NCBI GenBank assembly: GCA_031769625.1
Contig: JAUIMM010000113.1
Span: forward strand, 9,110,501 to 9,174,500
DNA length: 64,000 nt
Source of the DNA: Taudactylus pleione
Taxonomy: Eukaryota; Chordata; Amphibia; Anura; Myobatrachidae
Direction of reading: 5' to 3'
In this document: positions 11,970 to 23,670 of the stretch, piece by piece
Layout: each line of letters starts with the position of its first letter
Position numbering within the stretch: the stretch's first letter is position 1
Translations under genes and position numbers: made by a program
The notes under the pieces: generated by a model
The model's input: the letters and a program-made list of their open reading frames with translations, nothing else
Databases searched by the model: none
What the model was told of the DNA's origin: nothing

Positions 11970-12236
11970 TATACAGTATTCTAGTGACCTCTGTACAATA
12001 CAAAGAGCACTCTAGTGACTTCTATACAATACACGCAGCATTCTAGTGACCGCTATTCAATAAAGAGAGCATTCAAGTAACGTGATACAATGAGGCTGAT
12101 TCTGAGTTAGGAGCAAATAAAAAAGCAAGTCATTGTTCACCTGGACAAACCATATTGCAATACAGAGAGCATCCTAGTGACCACTATATAATACAGAGAG
12201 CATCCTAGTGACCACTATATAATACAGAGAGCATCT
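11970..12236. repeat. About 30-bp interrupted minisatellite
   Basis: Repeats of the type CTAGTGACCACTATATAATA plus CAGAGAGCAT occur at 11970-12085 and again at 12160-12236. They are separated by about 70 bases of unrelated sequence. Units differ by several substitutions, so the array is old. Confidence 0.75.
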
Positions 12237-12430
12237 TAATAACTAAAGCACAGGAACAAAGAGGAGAAAAAGTGTTGTCTTGGTGTGGTGCACAATGTAA
12301 AGGTTGAAATATCACTTTTATCATATTTAATTAAGATAATTCATATAGACATGAGTAAAATATAATACATTTTAAGAAGTATGTGACAAACATAAGAAAA
12401 AAGTAATTAAAGATTATTTAACATTCAACT

Positions 12431-12828
12431 CATACTTGCTGACAATCTGGCTGACCTCTCCTGGAGCAGGCAGCCAGGTCGGCACAGCAGTGGGGGTGTG
12501 ATGACCGTGACGAGTGATTGGGGGCCGAGCAGAGGGGCATGACTGCTTGATCGCGGCCCCACCCCTACTACACATTGCCATTATTGCTGACATTATGCAG
12601 CAAGGGGCGGGACCACGATGACGTGATTCAGTGCGAATCGCGTCATTGGCTCCCCCAGGCCACCCATTTGTATTTTATAAGTGTGTGGCTGCGGGGTGGG
12701 GGGGGAGTGGACTGCAGTGGGAAGGGTATGGGCAGTTGGCGGCCAGCCTGCAAATTTGCCCACTCTTCCGGGCTGCCGGGAGCGCCACCCGATTTTCGGG
12801 AGCTGTTCCGGGAGAGTAGACAAGTATG
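12431..12828. mobile_element. hAT-like MITE with CATACTTG / CAAGTATG ends
   Basis: The inverted ends CATACTTG and CAAGTATG enclose GC-rich CTCCTGGAG and CGGGAGAGTAGACAAG blocks. The flanks are ATTCAACT and ATTCATCT, an 8-bp duplication with one mismatch. A partial relative appears at about 30040-30080. Confidence 0.7.
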
Positions 12829-13897
12829 ATTCATCTGTGTGTTTTATATATATTTCTAACAATAGATGATGCTTTATCATGTGTGATTTTACAGGTAGTA
12901 AGGTGTGAAAGAGTGTACACTATTTACAGGTCTATTCATAAATTAGTGGGAGTCCTTCTGTAGATAAGGTATGTGGATACCCTTAGTCAGCATTACCCAG
13001 CTATACCATTATGATGTGGGTATGTAGAGTATTACCTTAGATCAAAGAGCAAAAAGTAAATTTTTAGATATTATTAGAGATTTAATAAGTGATTCAAGGA
13101 ACTGACTGAATGATCTTTCTTTACACTGAGATAATAATTCAACATGTAAACAGAATCAAAATAATCATAAATATGTATACTGTTGTCCAAATATCCTTAT
13201 TACAACCCCAGCCACTACTATTGTGTATTTTGAAAACTTCTTAGGAAAAGTTAGATATGCCACAAATAACTAAGCAGATAGATAGTCACAGATTGCGGTC
13301 ATAAGTCCAAAAGATATCTATGTTTTCACAATCACAGTATAGAGGAGAATATGTGACTTTTGTCAACTCTCAAAGGTCAAATTTTAACCCATGCTCCCAG
13401 TGCAAGAAGGCAGCAGTGATTCCCGTTGTATACACATATCTCTGTAAGTAAATAGCCAGTTCAAATGCAAACCTCCCAGAAGATAAATAAGCACAACCGT
13501 ACAAAAGCAAAGAGCGGCACTTTGAGATCAAAGATGATGTACTGTATGCTTTCCAATACCTTGAATGTATATTACATTGTTGCATAACTAGTATAACGTC
13601 TCCGCTGTCTGATGGACAGTAATAGACTGTTCTTCAAAGTACGACGATTAGCCATATATTGTCAGGAATAATCCTGGTGGCAGTGCACTGTGTGCAGTAT
13701 GAGAACTGCAACTATAAAAAGGAATGGTTATATTTTCAAATCTGTAGTATATATACAGTGTGTGAATCATATAAATAAATTATAAATCTTGTTTGATCTA
13801 TGCAGAAATAATTGGAAGCGTTATAAATAATGAAGAACAAGTTGAGAAATTAGCTCTTGTTTATTCTCGAACTCCTAACACACTATACTATACTATA
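12829..13897. other. Intron 2 sequence, nothing recognised
   Basis: About 1 kb of AT-rich intron with no bounded repeat or coding signal. Confidence 0.5.
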
Positions 13898-14231
13898 CGG
13901 GTTGGGTACGGGATGGCGGCGCTCAAGATCCAGGCGGTCAAAATCGCGATGCCGGCATCCCGGCAGGGTTAGGATATCGACACCTGTCAGTAGGTATCCT
14001 ATCCCTCCTCCCCTCCCTACCCCTAACTCTCCCTTCCAGATGCCTAAACCTAACCTTTCCCTCTAGTGTCTAAGCCTAACCTCCGACTCCCCGCACCCTA
14101 AACCTAACCCTCCCCCTAGTGCCTAACCCTAACCCCGCTACTTACCTTCAGGATTCCGATGCCGATGCTGGGTGTTGAAATGCCGACACAAGTATTCTAA
14201 GCGCCGGTATCCCCCTATTGAATGTATCCCA
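13898..14231. mobile_element. MITE carrying degenerate CCTAACCCT repeats
   Basis: GC-rich ends with CCGGCATCCCGGCAGG at the left and GCCGGTATCCCCCTA at the right flank a core of irregular CCTAACCCTAACC-like repeats (14035-14135). A second member of the same design is at 45149-45556. The core resembles telomere sequence but is part of a dispersed element. Confidence 0.6.
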
Positions 14232-14954
14232 CAGTCACAGTCGCTCGCATCTGAGCCCTTGTTACACAGATTTGGACTCAGTCGCCTCAGTGGTCTTTGT
14301 ACGCTAGCAATGTAGTTTTGTCACTTCCAGTTTTATTTAGGCAAATAAGATGCACAGTTTGAGCCAAAAAGATGATCGGCGTGGCAGAGTTGCACGGGAA
14401 CTGGCGCTGAGAGGGGCTATTTGGCACGACTCAAGCTATAGTGTAAAAGGACATATCGGTTGCAGCACAGCATGGGTGTCAGTATCCTGTTGAACATCCG
14501 TGGTAGCCTAGTGTATGTGGTAGCATCATATGTGTCAGTATATAGATTAATCAGTATAAGGAGTAATATAGGAAACCATTAGTCTTAAACTGGTCTACTT
14601 AGACTGTGAGGACAAGATAAATGCTCATAATAGATCTCTCTCATCAACTCAGTAGGCCCTGAATCCTAGGGCTCTCCTGGTTAATATGACTAGATAACGT
14701 GTTGTCTGTATGGTTGGAGAGTGGGGCAGTCTAGGTGTTTATTTTGTGAGGAGTAGTTTGCTGGCATGGTGAAATACTGTCTAGGGAAAGGGAAGGTAGT
14801 GGTGGCCGGCAGCAGAGTGTGATGTGATGTGTGCAGGATGGGGTCATTAGCAGTAGACACATAATCTTCCATGACCAGAGCTTAGTCCATCGTAGAGCAG
14901 GAGCTTTCTGATGCGGACTGACTGTGCCAAGATGGACAGGGAGAGAGGGTTATC
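14232..14954. other. Intron 2 sequence, nothing recognised
   Basis: No gene, RNA or bounded repeat recognised. Confidence 0.4.
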
Positions 14955-15985
14955 ATCATTATTATTATTAATATGATTAAACTTTATTTATAGGGCGCCA
15001 CAAGTTGTCCATACAGACGGCAAAACAATAAGACAGTACAGAGTAAAACAGTACAGTAAATACAAGACAAATAACAAATAACAATTAGCACTATAAGTCC
15101 CACACAGCCACTTATGCGAAAGGGTTCAATGGAAATATTCAGCGTAAAAACTGTAGCTATTAGCGTGGGTCTATAATGGGTCTAGATCTTCTAAAGAAAT
15201 GATAACAGAGGAAAGGAATCCGGGGGCAGAGAGCCCAAGGAGGAGGTGCAGAGTGTAGCTTGCGTGCAAGGGAAGTAGGTAATGAGACTACGTGGTGACG
15301 TGGATAAGTGGTGGACGGAATTTGCTTTTGTGAACAGGTGGGTTTTCAGCACCTGTTTGAAGCTATACAGCAGGGATGGGGAACCTCAGGCCCAAGGGCC
15401 GTATAAGGCCCCCGGAATCATTTGGTGTGGCCCTCTGAGCTATTTTCTGCTAGCCTCATCTGGAAAGCAGGGAGCCTAGATTGGCACCCTTCAGCCAGAA
15501 TCTATGCAGCAGTGCCATCTGGAGCATCCTTAGGAAGCATCAGATGGTCACACTGCTGCCCTTATAGCTCCCTGGAGCATCCTCAGGATGTTCCCAGCAT
15601 CGCTGTGATCACCGGCGATTGTGGTCCCGCCTCCGTGTGACATCACATGGAGGGGGCGTGGTCTGCATTAGGCCCTCGAATAATGTTATATATATTAAAA
15701 CGGCCCTCGGACAAAATAAGGTTCCCCACCCCTGCTATGCAGGCTGGGGCATAGTCTAATAGAACAAGAGAGAACATTCCAGTAATGGGGGGGGGGGGGC
15801 GCACTCCAAAAATTCTGGATCCAGGCATTAGAGGCATTAACCAGCTGGGAAAAAAGGGGACGGTCATTGGCCAACCGGCATGGGTGGGAGGGAGTATGTA
15901 GGGAGAGGAGGTCAGAGATGTTGGGAGTAGTGGAGTTGGAGATGACCTTATACGTGAGAGTATAAGGCCCTCATTCTCCACTCTC
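14955..15985 (-). mobile_element. L2-like LINE 3' fragment, interrupted by a hAT MITE
   Basis: Read on the minus strand, the piece ends TGGCGCCCTATAAATAAA followed by an (AAT)n-like tail at 14955, the same tail type as 7801-8095. The distal part (15750-15925) is nearly the same as 19434-19608. It translates in one frame to LTSSPYILPPTH, similar to the C-terminal region of the LINE at 43172-44177. The fragment is split by the MITE at 15371-15734. Confidence 0.65.
15371..15734. mobile_element. hAT-type MITE nested in LINE fragment
   Basis: The ends CAGGGATGGGGAACCT and AGGTTCCCCACCCCTG are near-perfect inverted repeats of a vertebrate hAT type. The flanks CTATACAG (15363-15370) and CTATGCAG (15735-15742) are an 8-bp target duplication with one mismatch. 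It inserted into the LINE fragment and is therefore younger than it. Confidence 0.88.
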
Positions 15986-16925
15986 ATCTACCACTTGTGG
16001 GGGCTGTAACATTATACCATTCCCTACCACAACGTTTCTCCTCATTGGCTCTGCCTCACTCTTCTTTGTGTTCAGCACAAGTCTCAATTGTTACATTTCA
16101 CAAATAGTAATATAATCAGCCCATTATTGCCCAGCGTATGGGTAACAACAAGATAATAGTTTTGCAACTTAACCTGACCTATGATGTGGTAAAATATAGG
16201 TAGACATATTTGATAGCATACCACTGCCAATTCAGATTGACAGATACATTAATACACTGCAACTGCTGCGCCTCTGCATGAGTAGTAATGATGGGATGTA
16301 CCGTCTCTGGGGCATGCTCTACTTCATCTTAGTTGTTACCATTTGCAGTATCATAAAACTCTTTATTCATGCGGAAGCGTACGTATACATTTTTACAGAA
16401 AAGTGCCATTATCTGGTTCAGACGGGTCACAAACCGGCGTGTTGCAATGCATTGTGTGACATTGGCTGGGTAATTGATTTATTAGCTATATATGAACAAC
16501 ACAAGCACAAAGGGATGTATATAGAAAACATTGCTTTTCTCTATATATACTACAATGTTTATGCAAAACAACTATGAAATATGATGAGCTACAGGCTGCA
16601 TGGGAATTTTTCAATTCCAGCTTCAGATCAATTTTGTCCTGCAAGTAATCAATTATGTTTTTTACAGAGCCATATTGTTATCTGTTGTATCTTTACTAAA
16701 GACTGCTTTCTGAAAAAACTATTTAAGCCAGTATATAGATAGATATATATCCCACGCACCATCTCCATGGCATCGCATCCCCAGTGACGTCATCCCGCTG
16801 CGCCATCAAATGAATTGGTGGCACCTCCTAATGTAAACAACACTATTAACAAATAAAGACACAACAAAATTAAAATCAAGAGGTATGGTAGTCAAACTAG
16901 CTGCAAAGTCAACACTTCTCATTTA
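15986..16925. other. Intron 2 sequence, nothing recognised
   Basis: A 99-codon open frame (16278-16577) shows no recognisable domain and lies deep in the intron. I do not call it a gene. Confidence 0.4.
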
Positions 16926-17747
16926 GGGCTCTATTTATTAACATTATTTTTACTAAAATAAAGTGAAAAAGGGTGTTTTCACACCCTTTTCACATTATTT
17001 TAGTATCACCTATATTTATTACAGGGCAATTGGAGTAGAATTCGTAAAATTCTACTCCAACCCCTAAGTATCACTTATTTTTAGTAATCAGATCGCATTT
17101 CCCAAAATTATAATGGGAAATGTGATCCAACCAAAGTTACTAACAATAAATTGTAAAAAAATATCGGGGAAAGCGCTGTGATAATAACACCACCTAGAGG
17201 TGGTGTTATCCAGGGTCTCCCCCGGTTACCGGACTCCTGCTCTGCTCTAACGGGCAGAGCAGAGCCGGGAGTCGGTCCCAGTAATCAGCTGTGTGGTCTA
17301 AACAGACCGCAAGCTGATTACTGTAAAAAACAGAAAAAAAAAAATGTAAAATTTTTTTTTTACTTACCTGACTCCATGGACCGGTGATCGGGCCTCCGGT
17401 GATGTTCTCCCTCCGGTCAGCTGGTCTCCCATAGTGCACTGCGGCCCGGTCATCAGGTGATCGGGTCCCAGTGCAGTATGGGAGATCACCTGATCGGAGG
17501 CATGAAGGACATGACCGGAGGCCCGGATCATGCAGGTAAGTGTAATTAAGGGAGAGGGGGGGTCGCGAAAATACAGTGACTAGTGTGCGGAGGGGATTCG
17601 CAGGGACAGAGCTTTATCGCAAGCTCTGTCCCTGCAAAGGATTTGTAGTAAATCCCTGTGATATTGCCTGAATTCGCAATGCGAATTCAGTCGATAATAT
17701 CACACTACAATCTGCATTCAATATGCGGATTGTAGTAAATAGAGCCC
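16926..17747. mobile_element. PIF/Harbinger-type MITE, TTA target duplication
   Basis: The ends GGGCTCTATTTA and TAAATAGAGCCC are perfect inverted repeats, flanked by TTA on both sides (16923-16925, 17748-17750), the TWA duplication of PIF/Harbinger. The interior contains smaller palindromes (AAAAAGGGTGTTTTCACACCC; a GATCACCTGATCGG region). No coding capacity. Confidence 0.85.
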
Positions 17748-17880
17748 TTAAAGATATAAAGCATTGAAATAAACATAAAGATAAGGAAGGGACATCTCCG
17801 ATAGATACATTAGATACTGTTATGCAAATATACAATTTAAAGAAAGCACTGAAAGCACTGTAAACCCAAGATCTCTTTTA

Positions 17881-18502
17881 GGGGTCTATTCATGATGTTA
17901 GTTATCAGGGTCCCCGATTGGACCCCGATAATTAACATTCTAACTCGCTGCGGACGCCGGAGCAATTCATCATTGCTCCAGCTCGGAGACAGCTGATCCA
18001 AAAATCAACTGTCCCGGAGCGACTTCACTGCTTTCGGAGCAGTGAGACAAGTGCACATGCGTGACCTACAGGTCACGCATGCGCACAAGAGCCCCGATGT
18101 CCGGAAGGAGGAGCCGGACAGGGGCGGAGGGATCCGAAAGGGAAGGAGCGGGTTGCGAGCCCGGAGTGGGAGCAAACGCCATCTGAAGATGGCGAATGCC
18201 CTGCACACAAGCCCTGAAAATATTGTATTTAGGAGATATCTGTGATATCTCCTGCTTTACCTTCTTGATGAATGGTCCAAATACTTAGGGGTCTATTTAC
18301 TAAGCTGTGTTAGGAGATAAAGTGAACGGTGATAAGGTACCAGCCAATCAGCTCCTTACTGCCATTTTCAAACACAGCCTGCGACATGGCAGTTAGTAGC
18401 TGATTGGTTGGTACCTTATCACCGTTCACTTTATCTCCTAACACAGCTTAGTAATAGACCCCTTAATTTTTACAATTGCAGTTGATGATGAATAGAGCCC
18501 TT
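17881..18502. mobile_element. MITE nested in the left Penelope repeat, itself split
   Basis: The outer ends TAGGGGTCTATTCATGATG and GATGAATAGAGCCCTTA face each other. The element is split by the 175-bp MITE at 18288-18462. It accounts for the length difference between the two inverted Penelope repeats. Its interior has CGCATGCG-rich palindromic sequence around 18055-18085. Confidence 0.6.
18288..18462. mobile_element. Palindromic MITE (GGGGTCTATTTACTAAGC), TTA TSD
   Basis: A 175-bp near-perfect palindrome flanked by TTA on both sides (18285-18287, 18463-18465). Same family as 268-438 and, more distantly, 30425-30555. The TTA duplication supports a PIF/Harbinger origin. It is the innermost insertion of this nest. 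Confidence 0.88.
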
Positions 18503-18659
18503 AAGGTTAAAAATCCATCTGCATTCTGCTTGCAATAAATGTTTGGTTGTATTATTGCCCCTGATATTATAGGGAATATGATCTATAATCCTAGATCTAT
18601 TATCAGCCACACTGTGTTTAGCGGTTATACAATACCTAGCAATCCTGCTGGTCACTCAA

Positions 18660-21530
18660 TTCAGTATTTATTGACGCCCTAATGGCAGACCTGTGGAGCA
18701 CCATCTACTCCTTGAATTGTCTCTCTGTCTTACCCAAGTAGCACAACCCACATGGACAAGACAGAAGGTAAATACCATGGGTGCTACCACAGATGACAGG
18801 GTGCTTAATAAATAAGTTTTATAATTTTTTATTTGTATACGGTTGATTAAATGAATCCCCAACATAACTGATCTACAGGTAATAAATACATCCTAAGCAT
18901 CTGTGATAACTGGGGTTTTTTGAGTCAGAAAATGGGATCACTTTTCTTTATTTTCAATTTGGCAGCCTAAAAGGTGATCTTTAAGGTTGCGCCCTCTAGT
19001 GCAGCACGGCATCAATATGGTTATTAAGTAAGCCTGGTAGTTCCTTATCACTATTCACCAATGGCCTCAAACCTTTTGCTATTTTGGTTGTTTTATTGCT
19101 ATCAGTAGTATACTTATTTACCCATGGGATCATTGTAGGGGAATACCCTCCGGTCTTTGCTAGAATGGAAAGTCTGCTCCCTAGGCATCTCAATTACTTC
19201 CAATTTGATTTTTTCTAGTTCATATCTATCATATCCATGTGCAACAAATTTGTCAACCTTCCTACTCATCTGAATGTCTAATTGTTCAGGGTCACTAGTG
19301 ACCCTCCTTCCCCTTAGGAACTGAGAATAAGTGAGACAGTGATGTAGTAGTAATGGATGGAAACTATCATGATGCAGGGCTGTATTTAAGTCCCATTATT
19401 ATGGGTGATGGTTACATCTAGGGAAGGCACTTTAGTCTAATAGAACGAGGGAGAACATCCAGTAATGGGGAGGCGGCACAGGAAAAATCCTGGATCCAGC
19501 CATTAGAGGCATTAACCAGAGGGGAAAAAAGGGGACAGTCATTGGCCAACTGGCATGGGTGGGAGGGAGTATGTAGGGAGAGGAGGTCAGAGATGTGGTA
19601 GTATATGTAAACTGTACTTCATGTCCAGTATAATTGGGGTTCAGATAACTGTCTAAAAATACCGATATCGGTTGATATAATGACCCCATGGCCGATATAA
19701 TTGGTTGACCAGGGGGGAACAACCAAGGTTTTTTTTGCACCTTTGGAACATTATAGAAAATAGGTACAATTGGTGAATCAACAGTTAATACCCCCATCAT
19801 CTCAGATGTAATATGGCCCTCGTTGAGCGCTTGTATTAAAATATAATCCAATTCCTTTTGAAACTTAATGGTTCGGCCTCTCTGTAGTAGTTCTGTCATA
19901 GGCCTCCAGATCCTGAATCACTACAGCTCCACCTTTGTCGGCCTTACCAATAATAATGTCAGACATTTTTCCAATGCTAATAGGGCCTTATGTTCTTCCT
20001 TATATAGATTATTGGTATATGGAACATCATATGGTATTAATCCAGCCTGGTGATCCATTAATCTGGGGAATATCTTAATTGACGGATTGACTGTTGAAGG
20101 GTCAAATTTGGACCATGGTTTACATTTCTCCAATGGCTTGGGCAGATCTAATTGTACAGACATATGCTGCTTGTGTTACACAGCAGTATCTTGTTTGCCA
20201 ATATAGTCTTTTTGTCACAAATGTCCGATTCAATTTAATGTATCTACTGTCCATTGAAATGCATCAGGTCTAGTTGTGGTACAAATGTCAAACCCTTAGA
20301 TAGGACGCTGGTTTCCAATTGTGTAAGCGGTGTGGAAAACAAATTGAAAATCAAACTCATCTCTTGCGAGGCGGTTTTCTGTTTGTGCTTTGGCCTTGTG
20401 TTTTCCCTCCCCTGCTGCGTATACCTGCTCTTGGGCTTCCAAGTGCTGCTCGTGTGGTTACCCCTAAAGGTGGAATTGTCCTTGAGAGAAAGTGGCTCTG
20501 TTTTACTTTGCAAATTGCTAGAGCCTCCTCGTTGCATGGGGGCCTATAGCTGCCTGTTAAATTTCCATTGTGGTCTATTGGCCCTCGATGTATCATTTAG
20601 CCAGGAATATACCCAATGTTGTTGGTAATCTAACTGGACCTTTACCCATTTGTCTTTCTTGTATTTAATCAGGTCAGTCTTATACTGTTCAACCTGGGTC
20701 TTCAGTTTCTCCAGCCAGTAGGTATTCAGATCTTGCAACAAGGTGGTCTTATGTGGTTCGTCAAAGGACAATAGTGTTTCTTTAGTCTTCTTGAATTCTT
20801 TTCCTCAATGACAAGCAGAATGAGGTCCATTGAACGCTTATTTTAAATAGACACCCACTTACAGAAAAAGGGGACACTATACCTCCCGATGGTGGGCATG
20901 TTACGAATACGAAATCCCAAAGGGATTTGTTCTTCTTTTTAGTTATCAGATAAGGAAATGCCATTATAGAGGTAATCCAGTTCCCTTTTCTTAAGCCGCA
21001 ACCACTCTTTATACAGCTCATCCATCAATTTCTCCTTATATAAAATAGCTTCAGCTTCAGTATCTGAGAAGCTAAATGTCTCACCCATATCAATTTGTGC
21101 AAATAGGTTGCTAGCATCAGCAGATACTTCATTCCAGTGACGTCCCTCCCTGCAGTGACACCCGGTACAGGGAGGGCTGTAGTGTACGCCAACAAAAGGG
21201 GGTGTGACCTCAGGGCTAGGGGGCGTGGCCTTGTGAGAAGAGGGCGTGGCCTTGTGATCCCAACAACCGTTGTAATCATTTCGGGGGGGAGGGAAGGAAT
21301 CCCGGAGGTACTGATTGCATCGCTCCCGAGTGCTGCATGTAATGCTACAGTGCAGCACCCGGTTCCTGTAACTGAGGAGGTGGTTATGTCTAGAATGAGG
21401 TGCTTTACAGGACCTCTGACATCACAACCACATGACTCGTGACAAAAGGGGGAGGTGCAAGGTTCATAACGGGGGGGGCCAAAAGTGGCCCTTCGCATGC
21501 GTGCTTTACTCGACACGTTTCGGGCACGGT
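18660..21530 (-). pseudogene. Penelope-like reverse transcriptase / GIY-YIG endonuclease remnant
   Basis: In reading order on the minus strand: a charged N-terminal region (20544-21360); TPLTQLETSVLSKGLTFVP near 20320; GKADKGGAVVIQ near 19917-19951, the conserved KADKGGA motif; PPGQPIISAMGSL near 19690-19718, matching the PPGRPIVS motif; LDVTITHNNG near 19390-19420; RGRNLKDHL near 18970-18995; and GIYLLSCPCGLCYLGKTER near 18720-18776, a GIY-YIG endonuclease with a Cys-x-Cys pair. Motifs fall in different frames with stops between. The catalytic palm region is missing, replaced by LINE sequence at 19434-19608. In life such an element would copy itself by target-primed reverse transcription. 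Confidence 0.8.
19434..19608 (-). mobile_element. L2-like LINE fragment inside the Penelope coding region
   Basis: This stretch is nearly the same as 15750-15925. It interrupts the Penelope reading region between the PPGQPIIS block and the LDVTITHNNG block. No target duplication or poly-A-like tail is visible at its edges, so it may have come in by template switching or repair instead of ordinary insertion (inference). Confidence 0.65.
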
Positions 21531-22333
21531 GGCTCGCTTAGCTTGCCAGAGGTTTACATTCCCCCTCTATGCCCACGTGGATAGTAACACTGGTAGCTGA
21601 CCAACCCTGCTGTAGCGGTCACGTGATTGTGACATCAGAGGTCCTTTCTTCAACTTGGATTTAGCAACAACCCTGAGGAGGAGTAGGCACTTTGGTGTCA
21701 CCCCCTCGGCGGCAGCCCGCAGCCCTTGTACCCCCCCTTGTGACGCCACTGCTTCAATCACTGACATATTGTATACAGTATTATAAGATGTACAGCTGGG
21801 AAGATGCCGTTAGGAATGAAGACCAAATCCTCAAGTGATCCTCACTAATAGTGCCAAATGTGGGGGACTGAACGTATTCTGATGTATATCAAAATCCAGT
21901 GAGGTGCCTTGAAATAGTGAACCTCTTTCCTGGGATCAGGATTCGTGTTCCCCATACAAGCAAATAGCACATTTCCGGCACTCTCTTATATGAACGACAC
22001 GCTGGTGCCCGCCAAGGAATGTAAAATCCTAGTCTAGGATTATAGATCATATTCCCTATAATATCAGGGGTGGTATTAGAGCCAAACATTTATTGGATGC
22101 AGATTTATCTTTTAAGCTTGAAACATTAGCCCCAAAAGGCCTATATGAGACCTTGGGTTTACATTGCTTTCTTTAAATTGTATATTTGCATGACAGCACC
22201 TAATGTATCTGTTGCAGATGTCCCTTCCTTATCTTTATCTTTAAATTATAAGTGTGGACTTTGCAACTATTTGCTTTAATATACATATATACATATATGT
22301 ATATATGTGTATATATATATATATATAAATATA

Positions 22334-22683
22334 CAGATTTTCCTCAGTTAACGACGTACCTGCTTAGCGACTGATTGGATTTACGACCGCGCGACGGCCA
22401 GCAAACTATAGCATGAATTGCACTTTGCAGAATTCAAATGACATAAAAAGACAGACCCTGCCGCGAGAGGGGGCGTGGCTGCAGCGCAGGACACACAGGA
22501 GACCCTGCCTCCCACCATGATGGAAAGGACGGACGGGGATGCGGCGCGCTCGAGGAGGAGCTGGGGCACTCACAGGCATGTGTCACCCTCTGCCCGGGTC
22601 CTGCTGCTTTCCGGCCACTATACATCCTCGCTTAACGACCGATTCGTAGGAACGGAACTCGGTAGTTAAGTGAGGAATGTCTG
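22334..22683. mobile_element. Tigger/pogo-like MITE with TA target duplication
   Basis: The ends CAGATTTTCCTCAGTTAACGAC and GTTAAGTGAGGAATGTCTG are imperfect inverted repeats with the CTC(A/G)(C/G)TTAACGAC signature. TA flanks both sides, expected for the Tc1/mariner-Tigger group. The GC-rich interior has no transposase. TA microsatellites surround it. Confidence 0.65.
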
Positions 22684-22701
22684 TATATATCTATATATAT
22701 C

Positions 22702-22734
<33 letters not shown>

Positions 22735-23045
22735 TTCATAGGCATATCACCACAAATTCAGGGTGTCAGCTAAATGGGGGCTGTACTTAAATACAGCAGA
22801 TATACAGAAGGCTACATGTACTTCAATAAAGTAGAAATACATTTATTTTATTTATAATAAGTAACTGGGTTATCATCTGCTGTGTGTGTAAAAATATGAG
22901 GAACAATAGGTGCAGGCTTGTACGTGACGATACTGCAGCAGCTTATTCAAACAATAATGTGTTATCTGCTTGTACAGCCGGCACTAGTTGTTGGACTGCC
23001 TGTCACTAGGCACACACAGTTACAGGTATGCCAAATTTGATCTTG
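22684..23045. other. TA microsatellite and intron sequence
   Basis: An interrupted TA tract (22684-22734) is followed by ordinary intron sequence. Confidence 0.5.
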
Positions 23046-23364
23046 GGCCTGATTCAGTTTTGGGAATAGAGTAAGATATAGCAAGTAACTGTGCTTCTTG
23101 GTAAAACCATGCTGCACTGCAGGTGGGGCAGATTTAGGATGTGCAGATAGATGTAGATTTGGGAGAGATGTGTCCAAACTGAAATCTAACTTGCAGTGTA
23201 AAAATAAGCAGTCCATTATTTGTGGGCTACATGCTAAAGCAGCCAGTATTTACCCTACATGCAAAAAAAATTATGTATTTTTACCCCCTTCATTGCAACA
23301 TGGTTGGTCCAGGTTCAAAGTTATTTGCTATATCTTACTCTATTCCCAAAGCTGAATCAGGCCT
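23046..23364. mobile_element. MITE with GGCCTGATTCAG / CTGAATCAGGCC ends
   Basis: The inverted repeat extends through GGGAATAGAGTAAGATATAG at the left and its complement CTATATCTTACTCTATTCCC at the right. The interior is AT-rich. The ends resemble the possible terminus of the large Harbinger region at 46371. Confidence 0.8.
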
Positions 23365-23375
23365 TTAGTTTTTAA

Positions 23376-23662
23376 CAGGACTGTAACTAGGGTGGTGCGA
23401 CCAGTGCCATGGCACAGGGCACCGCAGGACAGGGGGCACTGTTTGGGCCTGTCAATTTTCTGTTTATTATCATTCTCACTAGTAGCTTCCTCTTCTTTTA
23501 TCCCCAGCATCTCCTGGCCTCCCCTATCTCTTCCCTGGCCCTTCCCCATGAGGCTATGGCCCTTTTTTGGGTGCATCTTATGTCTCTCTTTGAAAAATAG
23601 GGAGCGGGGGGCGCCAATGCTCTTTCTGGCACAGGGCACCAAAAAGTCTAGTTACGGCTCTG
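23376..23662. mobile_element. hAT-type element, sister of 9239-9520, perfect 8-bp TSD
   Basis: The ends CAGGACTGTAACTAGGG and CTAGTTACGGCTCTG are inverted; GTTTTTAA flanks both sides (23368-23375, 23663-23670). Opposite orientation to the related copy at 9239-9520. It carries the same GCACAGGGCACC and GGCGCCAATGCTCTTT blocks. Confidence 0.9.
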
Positions 23663-23670
23663 GTTTTTAA

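Larger units (their letters stand above)
17757..22257 (-). mobile_element. Penelope-like retroelement (decayed) with inverted terminal repeats
   Basis: The block 17757-17880 plus 18503-18612 matches the reverse complement of about 22020-22257. Examples are GATAAGGAAGGGACATCT and CCTGATATTATAGGGAATAT, each present in opposite orientations. Such pseudo-LTRs in inverted orientation are known for Penelope-like elements. Between them lies a minus-strand reading region with Penelope-type RT motifs and a GIY-YIG endonuclease. The left repeat is interrupted by nested MITEs (17881-18502). The coding region is full of stops, so the copy is dead. Confidence 0.78.

Noticed and set aside
14035..14135. Interstitial telomere
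   Set aside because: The CCTAACCC units are irregular and lie inside an element with a second copy at 45149-45556.
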